The notes: generated from the sequence alone by a model not told the origin. Counted from the stretch's first letter, positions 1 through 7,793 are shown. The stretch is DNA of 9,757 bases from Candidatus Absconditabacterales bacterium (GCA_937965925.1 CALCME010000056.1:1-9757); one strand, 5' to 3'. Numbers and translations are program-made.

Positions 1-251
1 CATGATGCAATTCAGATTGATTCTATGCTTATAGCGAGGAGTCAGAGTGATATAAATGCGAAGAATCATTTTTTGCCATGAGTTCATGTGAGCAATCGTG
101 ACATAGATACTCAAAGAATAACTAATCGGACTGATAAGTAACTCCCCTGAGAAGATGTTACTTCAAACATCGTGCTTGCTCGTCGGGCTCATATAGCGAC
201 TCATCCAAGAGCACATATGATGATTTGCTTGATCTGTTTTGTTTCTGACAT
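1..251 (-). CDS. Partial polytopic membrane protein, possibly carotenoid-related (CruF/DUF422-like)
   Basis: The 3' end is cut off by the window edge; 83 N-terminal residues are visible from ATG 251, which is the first ATG after an in-frame TAA. The residues are hydrophobic with few charges: a segment at about 7-22 (IIICALGGVAIGA), another near 41-54, and a third at 63-83 ending in S-I-E-S-I-G-I-A. Glycines at several positions are TGA. It lies 65 bp downstream of crtI on the same strand, so co-transcription is likely. The spacing of a basic G-K-K-G loop followed by a helix carrying E-x-I-G recalls the start of CruF/DUF422 carotenoid membrane proteins, which act after desaturation. This is inference from a weak resemblance and from context; another membrane family is equally possible. 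The existence of the gene is fairly secure because the frame is open to the edge and reads as a membrane protein. Confidence 0.55.
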
Positions 252-316
252 GAGTAATGGTGTGTAAAATTATTTATTTTTGTTTCATATATGGTCATAA
301 GAATATCGTTTTATGT

Positions 317-1855
317 TTATGTGTTCTTTTCTTCATCTTCCATTATCTTCTCCCCACAGAGAACCCCAGAAATCAAGCACATTGGCATACCTATACCAGG
401 ATTAGTATATGATCAACAATAATACAGTCATTCTACCTTACTACTATGATGTTTTGGTCTCCAAAGTGCACTTTGAAACAACGTATGTGCTATTCATAAG
501 GCTGTTCCTCAGTAGCTATTATATCTTTCTAGAAATTCTTTGTTTCCAAAAAGTCTTTCTTGTTCTATATAGGGAAGTATTTCTTCACCAAGTGTTTCTT
601 CTATATTTTTCCAGACGAGAAGTCTGTAGTCTGCTTTCTCTTCTTCTGTTAGAAAGAGTCCTGGAGGAAAAGGAACGAGAATGAAAATATTCTCTTTTCC
701 TTCTGGTGCAACCGAAGGGTCAGTCTGTGATGGACAGCATATATACCGAGATGGATTTGGTGGAATAGTTTTTGTGTCAAAAATATGTCAAAAATTTGTC
801 GACCAGTCCTTTCAAAACCTCAATGAGTGGTGTTTTATGTTTTTAAGTTTTTTTGATAGTCATGCATAGATAACAAAACCACTTGGAGCAAAAACTTTGC
901 GGTCTCGATACGATTGTGGATATGTTTGTTCTGAAATATTGAGTAGTTGTGTCTCTGTCCATCGCATATCTGCATTGGAAATAACGATGTCTGCGTGGTG
1001 ATGTACTCCGTTGACGATGACTCATGTGGCACGTGATCCAGCATCACCATACAACCTCTCTGGACTACCAGGATCTTTGATTGTCGTGATCTTTGTCACT
1101 TCGCTATCGGTATGAAAGGTAACTCACAGGTTTTTTCATATCTTTACCAGTGCTTGTATGACAGCATTGATTCATCACTGAGGATAGAAAACTCCCATAT
1201 TTTTTCCAAAATCTACATGAGCCATAAGACTATACAGTGCAGGTGCATCTTTTGGTGCTGTTCCTAAAAATAAAAGCGTGTATTGAACAAGTTGTTTCAT
1301 CTCATTGCTTTCAAAATAGCGATCTACAAAAGATCTCATAGAATTGAAAATATTAAGTCTCATTCACTCTCTTAATAGTTTTCGCTGAAAGAAATCCCAT
1401 ACAGATTCGTAGCGTTTCCAGACAAAATCTTTCATAGACGTTTCATACTTGTACGTAGCATCTTCCATATATCTTTCTAATTTTTCTAGTGCATTTGGTT
1501 CAAACTGTTCTAGGACGTCTTTGTTTTTTGTGATATCTGAGTAGATATCTACTCACTCTTTTCTTCACTCAAAAAAAAGTCTATATGAAGGGGCAAGTTT
1601 CGTAAGATTTAGGTGATCATTGATGTCTTCTCACATTAATTCAAAAAATTGTTCGAAAATATCAGGCATAAGATATCGACTTGGTCACATATCTCGACGA
1701 AATCCTCATGTTTCAAAAACACTTGCTCTTCATCAAAGTTGTTCGTTTTTTTCGTAGACAGTTACGTTGTGTCATTTTTTTGCTAGAAAGAGTGCAGTCG
1801 CTAGTCCTCAAAATCCAGAACCAATCACGCTGATTTTTTTTCAATTTTTTGACAT
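317..1855 (-). CDS. crtI: CrtI-type phytoene desaturase (carotenoid desaturase)
   Basis: This 512-residue protein has the usual length for CrtI, an FAD-dependent, membrane-associated enzyme that introduces double bonds into phytoene on the way to lycopene or related carotenoids. An N-terminal dinucleotide-binding motif reads I-G-S-G-F-G-G (residues 11-17), followed by the family's V-x-V-Y-E-K-N (acidic end of beta2) and L-G-G-R. The region up to about residue 60 contains F-R-R-D-M-G-P-S, typical of the substrate-side start of CrtI. The C-terminus carries the bacterial phytoene dehydrogenase signature, with G-L-Y-Y-C-G-S near 476 and N-P-G-I-G-M-P shortly after. By my count about 23 of 44 glycines are TGA, including the third G of the nucleotide-binding motif. 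The start ATG at 1855 has no visible Shine-Dalgarno site. It is divergent from the prenyl diphosphate synthase gene and is followed by a membrane protein gene. The exact product (number of desaturations, C30 or C40 substrate) cannot be read from sequence. Confidence 0.92.
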
Positions 1856-1953
1856 TTTTTTGACAAAGAAAGGAAGCTAAATTAGTGTAAATCTTGCAAA
1901 TAGATCTATCTTATGTAAGAGTGTTCTAGACGCAAGGTATAAGTAGATATGTA
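1856..1953. promoter_or_regulatory. Divergent promoter region between crtI and the prenyl diphosphate synthase gene
   Basis: This 98-bp gap serves two divergent isoprenoid genes. For crtI (minus strand) a candidate -35 TTGCGT lies at 1935-1930 and a -10 TAAGAT at 1913-1908, with a 16-bp spacer, giving a start near 1901 and a leader of about 45 nt. For the plus strand a TATAAG box at 1938-1943 would start transcription near 1950. That places the start almost on ATG 1954 and favours either a leaderless message or use of the second ATG at 1990. The assignments come from matching sigma-70-like consensus only. Shared control of both genes is an inference from the arrangement. Confidence 0.4.
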
Positions 1954-3003
1954 ATGAGTGCTTATTTATTTAGAATTAAAGAGAGTAGCATGAACTTAAA
2001 AGAATTTAAAACACATTTTGATCCATTTCTAGAAGCCTTCCTCCAAGAAAAAATTGATGAAGTGAGTGTTCTGTATCCAGATCAAGAAACGAAGAACCTT
2101 ATTCTATATCTGCTTCCATATATAGAACATGGGAAACGTTTTCGTCCATATATGGTGTATCTTTGGTATACAATGAATGGGTGAAAAGATATTGAATTAT
2201 GTATGAAATACTGATCTATTAATGAGTTGATTCATGTTTTTGCCTTGATCCATGATGATATATGTGATAAGGGAACGTTAAGACATAAGATACCAACGTA
2301 TCATAGAGAGTTGTGAAGCAGGTATGCTGATGAACATGTTTGACTTTCTCAAGCAATGATTCTGTGAGATCTTGTCTATACATGGGCTGTTGAGCTCCTC
2401 TTTGAATGCGGGGGATCAATAGAAATAAACATGTTGTATATGAGCATGCTGAAAGAGGTCATTGTCTGACAGATGCTTGATATACATTATTCACGAGAAT
2501 CCACTTCACGTGGACTTCAAGACATAGAAAAAAAAGATCATTTAAAGTCATGACAATATACGTTCCAAAAACCAATGATGATATGAGCGAAATTAGCTGG
2601 AGTTGATGATCAAGTTATTTCAAAAATAGCTACTATTTGACGTGAAATATGAGTTGCATTTCAGTGGAGAGATGATCTTTTAGATTGGTTACCTAATAAA
2701 GAATGAAAAACCAAATTTAGCGATATCCAAGAAGGAAATCAAACTGCACTTATGATTGAGTTCTGACATCTTCTACAAAGTGAAGATTTATTTAAATTAG
2801 AAGGATATCGCTGATCTGAAATTACTTCAGAGATGATAGATTTTTTTGAAACAATTATTGCCTCTTCAGGAATACAAAAACATATGGAGCAAAAAATTGG
2901 AGATAAATTGGATTGAGTAGAAAAAGATTTTCTTTCTCAAATTTCAACTTCTGATTATTCTCCTTATTTCTTGGAAATAATTACACTTCTTCGTCATGTG
3001 TAG
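1954..3003 (+). CDS. Polyprenyl (likely geranylgeranyl) diphosphate synthase
   Basis: This 349-residue trans-isoprenyl diphosphate synthase condenses IPP with allylic diphosphates in the cytoplasm. Visible motifs are G-K-R-F-R-P near residue 68, the first Asp-rich motif D-D-I-C-D (101-105) followed by K-G-T-L-R, and the second motif Q-W-R-D-D-L-L-D (D240, D241, D244). The fifth residue before the first Asp is Phe96 and the first motif has no two-residue insertion. In characterised enzymes this combination marks archaeal-type (type I) GGPP synthases, so a C20 product, the phytoene precursor, is the best guess. The in-frame ATG at 1990 (337 aa) has an AAAGAGAG stretch just upstream and may be the true start; ATG 1954 has none. 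Divergent placement against crtI supports a carotenoid role, but general isoprenoid supply (undecaprenyl or quinone precursor) is not excluded. TGA serves as Gly throughout, for example in V-G-Q and I-G-A-K. Confidence 0.88.
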
Positions 3004-3132
3004 ATCTTCCCTTGATTCTGTCACAACATAAGTTCTTACTTCGTACAACTCTTACTTATTATAGTTGCCATAATAGCTTTAACGTAGCATCTACGTAGCA
3101 AAAATATTGCTTTAATTTCTCCAGATTTTTCT
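3004..3132. other. Intergenic region with an 11-bp-spaced direct repeat
   Basis: No gene is visible in this 129-bp AT-rich gap upstream of the exported Cys-rich protein. The 8-mer ACGTAGCA occurs twice, at 3082-3089 and 3093-3100, with an 11-bp period, so both copies face the same side of the helix. Tandem half-sites of this kind can bind a regulator, and the repeat lies 33-51 bp before ATG 3133. No convincing -35/-10 pair was found; a TATTAT at about 3053-3058 is the best -10 candidate. There is no obvious hairpin plus T-run to terminate the preceding gene. Confidence 0.3.
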
Positions 3133-4251
3133 ATGGGTAGACATCAACGAAAGCTTCTCTTTTTTTGTTTCATAAGTTTCATTTTCTGATTTTGACAATC
3201 ATTTTGACTTCGTTGTTCTCAGTATCTAGACTTTTATGATATTTCTTCATCAAATATACACACGTTTCGTGGAGTAGTAACTAAAGCCACGTATATACCT
3301 GATAGTGATGATGTTGACTATTGTGAATCATTAGAAAGTTCAGAGCGTGTCTGACTCCATTCATTTTCCTTTGATGTAAAAGAGATATATAAATGAAATA
3401 TTCGTGATGAGATAACCCTGACACGTTCTGTATGATCTGTTCATTGTACTCGATGATGAAGTTGTGATGATCTTATTATTTGAGAAGAATATGTTGTTAC
3501 TACAAATGGTGAGATACTAGACTGATGATTGTGTTGAGATTGTCCATATATGTTGGCAGATCAATATATAACTTCAGAATCAAGGTATAATCCTGCAAAA
3601 GACATTACCTGTGTCGAGTATTTTGATGGTTGTAATACGTGTACAAAGTCTGAAGAAGGAATTTCTTTATGTACGTTGATGTATTGTGAAAAAGAAGTTT
3701 GAGAGGCGTATTGTATAAGCTATGAGGATCCATCGGTAACATGTGATCGATGATATAGTGGAAGAGTCTGCTGAACTGACTGAGTAACCTACGCTGATTA
3801 TTGTGAACTTGTTGCAGCATGAGTAGAAAAAATTTGAGATTGAGCATGTTGAAATTCTCAATCTCCTTACTCACTCAGTGATATTCCCGATACTTGTGTA
3901 AATCGATATGATTGATGTAATGAGTGTTCAGTAGAAGATGGAACAATCACGTGATGTACTGAAAGAGTATGTATTCGACAAGATGTTCCAAGATGTATGG
4001 ATCACGATTTCTTTTACTTGGGAGATGGGCATCTTGCAATCATTAAGTGATATGTAACAGACTTTACAGGATCATTTGTCTGATGAGACTACCCAAACGC
4101 CGTTACAATAGTAAAAAAGAGGATTGCAACTAAAATAAAAGAACTTCATAACCTTATGACTCTTGAAGAATCAATTGTTTCAATAACAAAACTCCAAACA
4201 TATGAATTTCTTTTAGAAGCACTCTATGCAGTAGATAGTATGATCTATTAG
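3133..4251 (+). CDS. Exported Cys-rich protein with netrin/TIMP-like and Kazal domains (predicted protease inhibitor)
   Basis: This 372-residue protein begins with a signal-like N-terminus (R-K-L-L-F-F-C-F-I-S-F-I-F-G, about 6-19), so it is probably secreted or surface-attached. Residues 45-137 resemble a netrin/TIMP-like OB fold: F-R-G-V-V, then F-D-V-K-E-I-Y-K-G, paired Cys, I-G-E-E-Y-V-V and a closing C134-x2-C137. Residues 204-239 form a Kazal-type domain, with C213-G-T-D-G-V-T-Y-x3-C224-E-L-V-A-A-G and C239; both glycines of C-G-T-D-G are TGA codons, at 3772 and 3781. Flanking it are two copies of a Cys module (160-194 and 255-288). The last 80 residues carry no recognised motif. Kazal and TIMP domains inhibit serine and metalloproteases in characterised proteins; inhibition here is inferred. 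Disulfides imply folding outside the cytoplasm. ATG 3133 is the first in the open frame and has no Shine-Dalgarno site. Confidence 0.82.
3610..3714 (+). repeat. Cys module, copy 1 (residues 160-194)
   Basis: Cysteines follow the pattern C160-x6-C167-N-x-C170-x9-C180-T-x3-C185-x8-C194, with D-G just before C167. The second copy has the same spacing up to its fifth Cys, so the two appear to be an internal duplication of a disulfide-rich knot-like unit. I do not recognise a named family. Confidence 0.65.
3742..3849 (+). other. Kazal-type domain (residues 204-239)
   Basis: The signature V-C-G-T-D-G-V-T-Y-A-D-Y-C-E-L-V-A-A-G is followed by I-G-D-G-A-C. The Cys usually found after the E-L helix is missing, as in many bacterial Kazal-like domains that read A-A-G there. 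Cysteines seen are C204, C213, C224 and C239. The residue two before C213 is Arg211, but which residue is the inhibitory P1 cannot be settled by eye. Confidence 0.8.
3895..3996 (+). repeat. Cys module, copy 2 (residues 255-288)
   Basis: The pattern is C255-x6-C262-N-x-C265-x9-C275-T-x3-C280-x7-C288, again with D-G before the C-N-x-C. It matches copy 1 except that the last gap is one residue shorter. The copies bracket the Kazal domain, giving a module-Kazal-module order. Confidence 0.65.
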
Positions 4252-4353
4252 ATGAATTTTATGAATGAGTTAATTACTTTGAATTTTGCTTTAGGGTGGG
4301 ATAATGTCTAACTCTAAGAGTTGACTTTTTACTAAAAATTACATAAGTATAGC
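4252..4353 (+). promoter_or_regulatory. Candidate tandem promoters and short palindrome upstream of yaaA
   Basis: A first promoter candidate has -35 TTGAAT at 4279-4284 and -10 TAATGT at 4302-4307 (17-bp spacer; GATAAT at 4300-4305 is an overlapping option). A second has TTGACT at 4321-4326 and TAAGTA at 4344-4349, again with a 17-bp spacer, and would start transcription almost at ATG 4354 (leaderless). Between them is a perfect short palindrome, AACTC-TAA-GAGTT (4310-4322), which overlaps the predicted start of the first promoter and the -35 of the second. That is a suitable spot for a repressor or redox-responsive regulator. All of this is pattern matching on the sequence. Confidence 0.42.
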
Positions 4354-5043
4354 ATGAAGAATAGTGAAAAGAGGACTCTGTATCTAATCCCACCAAGTGA
4401 ATGAAAATGCATAGGATGAGTCGAATGTACTGATAAAATAAGATATAATGATTTATTGTGTGTTTGACTGTTCCCTACCGAAATCGCACGTAATGCATCA
4501 GAAAAAGACCTAAAATGTACTTGAAGAAGATATCAGCAGTGAGTCGAATTGAATGCACTTATCGAGAAATGACCTCTCATGCATGCAAAAGAAAGATATA
4601 CCTGAGTGATGTATAAAGCGATTGATTGTTGAACATTGACGGAAGCTGAACAAGTTTATTTTGATGATCATGTTTGTATTGTCTCTGGGTATTATTGACT
4701 CCTAAGACCAACAGATTTGATTGCGAATTATAAGCTACCATTGTGAGCGAAATGATTAAAGACCTATTGGAAATCTATTATGACTGATGTATTCTTGAAA
4801 TACTGTCAGGATCTGTGAATCACAGAGATTATTGATCTTCTTCCAAAAATTCATCAATCAATTTTTGATCGAGACCAACTATCAAGTGTATGAATAACTC
4901 GTAGGATACAAGCGTTTACCACGATAGATGAACAATGACACAAGAAACTTCTTACTCATGCAAGCAAAAAAATTAAATGAGAACGACTTAGATGACAGAT
5001 AATAGAACACGCACAGATCAAGACAGCGATACAAAATACGTAA
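4354..5043 (+). CDS. yaaA: YaaA family (DUF328/UPF0246) peroxide stress protein
   Basis: This 229-residue protein is slightly shorter than E. coli YaaA (about 258). Family hallmarks are L-I-P-P-S-E-G-K at 11-18, R-Y-T-G-V-M-Y-K at 81-88 and V-S-G-Y-Y-G-L-L-R-P-T-D-L-I at 110-123, followed by Y-K-L and G-A-K with a conserved W. The Gly of P-S-E-G-K (codon 4402-4404) and of Y-T-G-V are TGA, supporting the recoding. In E. coli the protein lowers intracellular free iron during hydrogen peroxide stress and has been reported to bind DNA; the same role here is assumed from family membership. It is cytoplasmic with no signal peptide. ATG 4354 is fixed by an in-frame TAA at 4333. The closeness of a candidate -10 to the ATG suggests a leaderless message. 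Neighbours are exported proteins, so it probably has its own promoter. Confidence 0.88.
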
Positions 5044-5148
5044 AAGATAATTTAAAGATAATATCGTATAAAAAGATAGAATTTGGTGAAAAGAAGGGTA
5101 TACATAGATTATATTTATTGCACTTATTATTTCTTGTTTCCTTTTAAG
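5044..5148. other. AT-rich intergenic region
   Basis: This is a 105-bp gap between yaaA and the peptidase gene, with no recognisable gene. The peptidase frame stays open back to a TAG at 5077 and contains an in-frame TTG (5083) and GTG (5086), but these are weaker start candidates than ATG 5149, which immediately precedes the membrane segment. TATA-like stretches (TATAAA near 5067, TATATT at 5110-5115) are present, but no well-spaced -35 partner was found. No terminator hairpin is evident. Confidence 0.3.
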
Positions 5149-6246
5149 ATGATAAGATCTTTTATGAAGTTTCTTTGATTTGTCGTCATCTTATGATGAA
5201 TATTTTTTGTAATTCATAAAGTGACGTGGAGGAACACTATTTCAGAACGCCAAATACAAGAACGAGAGATGAAGAAAGAGCAAAGGGAAAAAAACCAAAG
5301 AGAGTCAACTATAGACATAGCTAACGTAACAGAAAAAAAATCAGATATTGTCGCTATGATGAAACAAAAACAGGAACTTCGTGAATGATGATCTTCAAAT
5401 TGAGTGGAAGTAACTCAGGGAGAAATTGTCGTAAAAGAAAATGTACATGAGAAAATTTTAGATGATAGGATAGTTGTTCCACCTTCTGCTCAGGCTCCAG
5501 AAGATTCTGAACTCAAAGATTCTAATGAGTGAGAATGATCGTCAGTTATCGATCCTCCGCTTCCTCCTACGAGAAATGAGTCAGGTAATCAACAATGAGT
5601 TCTTGTTCTTGACGATGCAGAATGAAAGCTAGAAAATGAAGTTTTACCTAGCACAATTCTTGATGAACCGGTTCAGAAAGTACATCTAGCTGTTCCTTTT
5701 TGATCTCAAGCTCCTGAGAAAGACTGGAATCAACCCTGGCAAGATGCGTGTGAAGAAGCAAGTATAATACAATCTGCTCATTATGTAAAGTGAGTCCCAT
5801 TAGATTCACAGAAAATGAAACAAGAAATTCTTAAGCTTGTTGATGTGCAAAATGATCTTTTTTGAGATTATGTGGATACTACAATTCAACAGACAAAAGA
5901 ACTCTATCTTGCATATTATGGATCATGAGACCGAGTTGAGATTATCCAAGATCCTTCTATAGATCAGATGAAAGAACAGCTAGAGAAATGACGCACCATC
6001 GTTACTCCACTTGCTTGAAAACTCCTAAAGAACAAATTTTATACCGATGGTTGACCAAGATATCATATGCTAACCGTTGTGTGATACGATGAGACATGAT
6101 TTATTACCAATGATGTGTGAACAAAAAATTGAGAATGATATCATTATCCATATGAACGTTTTATGAGTGCTATTCATGATTTCGTTCCTGTATGAAATAT
6201 CATCTCATGAGAAAAGAAAATTCTGGTCATTTGAAAAAAAGAGTAG
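5149..6246 (+). CDS. Membrane-anchored C39-like (Peptidase_C39_2) papain-fold cysteine peptidase
   Basis: This 365-residue protein has a single N-terminal membrane segment (about 6-22: M-K-F-L-G-F-V-V-I-L-G-G-I-F-F-V), then a charged, low-complexity stalk rich in E, K and Q up to about residue 175. The catalytic domain follows. It starts at V-P-F-G-S-Q-A-P, contains N-Q-P-W-Q-D-A-C-E-E-A-S with nucleophile Cys201, then Y-H-M-L-T-V-V-G-Y-D with His306, and I-T-N-D-V-G with N321/D322 as the likely third member. This order matches the C39_2 family of papain-like peptidases. An N-in topology places the catalytic domain outside the membrane. No ABC transporter is fused or adjacent, so it is not a bacteriocin exporter. 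Possible roles are surface protein processing or attack on host material. Proximity to a predicted protease inhibitor two genes upstream is suggestive only. An internal ATG at 5164 is an alternative start. Confidence 0.78.
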
Positions 6247-6357
6247 AGGTGAGTAGACAAACACGGAGTAAATGTTAAATGTTAGAGAGGTATACATACT
6301 CCAATTACTGTGTGAGTTTTGAGTATAAAATAATTTTAATTTTTCAATCCACCACTT
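6247..6357. other. Intergenic region with short repeats, candidate promoter for the cupredoxin gene
   Basis: This 111-bp gap contains two short tandem repeats: GAGTAGA twice (6241-6247, overlapping the stop codon, and 6251-6257) and TAAATGT twice (6269-6275 and 6276-6282). A TATAAAAT stretch at 6324-6331 could be the -10 for the cupredoxin gene, with TTACTG at 6305-6310 as a poorly spaced -35. GGAGTA (6265-6270) can pair with TACTCC (6297-6302), but the loop is 26 nt and no T-run follows, so I do not call a terminator. Confidence 0.3.
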
Positions 6358-7338
6358 ATGAGATCACTTTTGCATTTCTGATTCGCTTTTGTTTCATCTT
6401 TTTTTCTCTTATGATTACTTTGATGATGAGTTTTTTCTGCGTATCTACCAACATGACAAGACCAAGAGATTCAGAAAAATATTTCTTATAAAATTCAAAA
6501 ACTTGAAAGATCAAGACTTGTCACAATAGCAAATAAAATCGTAACAATACATCAATTGTTTGCATGAGACTCCAGAGAGTGATATCTTCTTAACTGGTTA
6601 TATGATGAAATTGTATTGGAAGTTGAAAGAATGGATGCTTTAGTAAAAGAAGCAAAAACAATTCAAGTCATCGAAACAGTGACATATCCGGTTAGTGATT
6701 CTAAGATCCAAGTAAATACTGATAATGAAGTAGTAATACAGAACGAACAAGAAACATCATCTAGCGTTTCTCTCCAAGGAGCTGAAAGTGAAGATTCACT
6801 TGAAGATGAAGAAGTACTTGTAAAAGAACTTTTTGAAATTTCGTGAAAAAATTATGAGTATTCTCAAACTGAACTAGAAGTCTGAGTATGAACTGAAATT
6901 ACTCTAATATTCTCAACTGAATCTTGATATCATGATCTCGTGATTGAAGAGCTATGAGTTGCTACCCAAAAAGTAGATGCTACCGATTGAACAACATCAG
7001 TAACATTTATCGCTGATACAATAGGTGAATTTGAATATTTTTGTAGTGTATGAGATCATCGTGCTCAGTGAATGGTATGACTGTTAAGGGTTGTAGATGA
7101 AACTGGGAGTATTTGATGAGATGAAAATTGAAACTGAAATTCAGTGCAGGTAAGAGTTGTAAGAAATAGAGCTTATGTAGATCTGGTTTGGGAAGACATT
7201 GAAGAAAGTACGTACTATTCATATAGTCAATTTGCTAGAGAAGATATTGAGGACAAGAGAGTCTTATCAAAAATCGCAAGTAGACATAATATTCAGATCG
7301 ATGACCTTGCGCGTATTGCAACGTTTACACATGAATAA
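6358..7338 (+). CDS. Exported cupredoxin-domain protein (azurin-type copper site)
   Basis: This 326-residue protein has a signal peptide (R2, hydrophobic core about 4-26 ending V-F-S-A, with a plausible cleavage after it), then a helical region with repeated charge (about 35-90) and an acidic S/E-rich linker (about 100-155). A cupredoxin domain occupies about 158-245. Copper ligands fit type I sites: His192 in G-Y-H-D-L, then F-C229-S-V-G-D-H234-R-A-Q-G-M239. The C-x4-H-x4-M spacing is that of azurin and rusticyanin rather than plastocyanin. About 80 more residues follow, after a G/N-rich linker, with no recognised fold. Periplasmic or surface electron transfer is the expected role, though no partner oxidase is in view; copper binding for stress protection is an alternative. 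ATG 6358 is the first in the frame after TAA 6337, without a Shine-Dalgarno site. Its 3' end overlaps the next gene by 8 nt, so the two are probably co-translated. Confidence 0.82.
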
Positions 7339-7771
7339 TTTCTTTCAGAGAGCTTCCATTGGATCCTTATCTGTTACTCGTATTAATGTCAAAAAAGCGC
7401 TTACTATCGTAGGCAGATTTTTGTGGACGTTCTATACGTTTCGAGCAGTATGATTACACCTCTTGTATCTTTTGTGATTTCTCCCAAACACATGGATTAT
7501 TGCTCTTGTTGTATTAATATGAAGTCAGTTCTTCTTGTTTGTCTACCCGTGTTATAGAAAAATCTATGTGATGAACTCTAAAGTTTGGCTTTTTGAAACA
7601 ATACTTCATGTATACCCAGCTGTTTTTCTTCCTCGAGAGATATCTCAATGATCACTTTTTGTACTCATAATGTCTCTTATTTTATATGTTTTGGGGCATT
7701 GATGAGTGATGAACGTTTATCGTTTTTATAGATATAAATACGAGACTGAGTGTAAACTAAGGTGAGAGTAA
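7331..7771 (+). CDS. Small multi-pass membrane protein, unknown function
   Basis: I do not recognise this 146-residue protein. It has a short basic N-terminus, then hydrophobic stretches at about 40-52, 55-73 and 108-122, with a weaker one at 85-100 (W-L-F-E-T-I-L-H-V-Y-P-A-V-F-L). The sequence ends in a basic, Tyr-rich tail (Y-R-F-Y-R-Y-K-Y). Three or four membrane passes are likely. Histidines near membrane edges (H43, H93, H123) are present, but no known metal or haem motif is clear. ATG 7331 overlaps the last 8 nt of the cupredoxin gene in another frame, which suggests translational coupling and perhaps a shared function, such as a membrane partner for the copper protein. The frame is open further upstream inside the cupredoxin gene, but the upstream residues do not look like an extension of the protein. 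The HIT gene follows after 22 bp. Confidence 0.68.
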
Positions 7772-7793
7772 TCTTTATTTATCTGATGTTCAA

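Noticed and set aside
1..267. Plus-strand open frame with one TAA at 139, as a possible broken gene
   Set aside because: The minus-strand frame in the same place is uninterrupted from ATG 251 to the edge and reads as a membrane protein.
158..298. 46-codon minus-strand ORF downstream of crtI
   Set aside because: It overlaps the membrane protein gene in another frame and its residues look random (N/S/Q-rich, no motif).
409..869. Plus-strand ORFs antisense to crtI
   Set aside because: They lie opposite the well-supported crtI C-terminal coding region and show no motif.
1954..2184. A 76-codon ORF ending at TGA, as if the prenyl synthase were truncated
   Set aside because: The frame continues past TGA with both Asp-rich motifs intact; TGA is Gly here, so it is not a pseudogene.
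3605..3874. Minus-strand ORFs of 64-89 codons
   Set aside because: They are antisense to the Kazal and Cys-module coding sequence, whose spaced cysteines clearly mark the plus frame.
6265..6302. GGAGTA / TACTCC inverted repeat as a terminator after the peptidase gene
   Set aside because: The stem is only 6 bp with a 26-nt loop and no T-run.
6279..6491. 70-codon hydrophobic plus-strand ORF
   Set aside because: It is a shifted-frame shadow of the cupredoxin signal peptide region and intergenic DNA.
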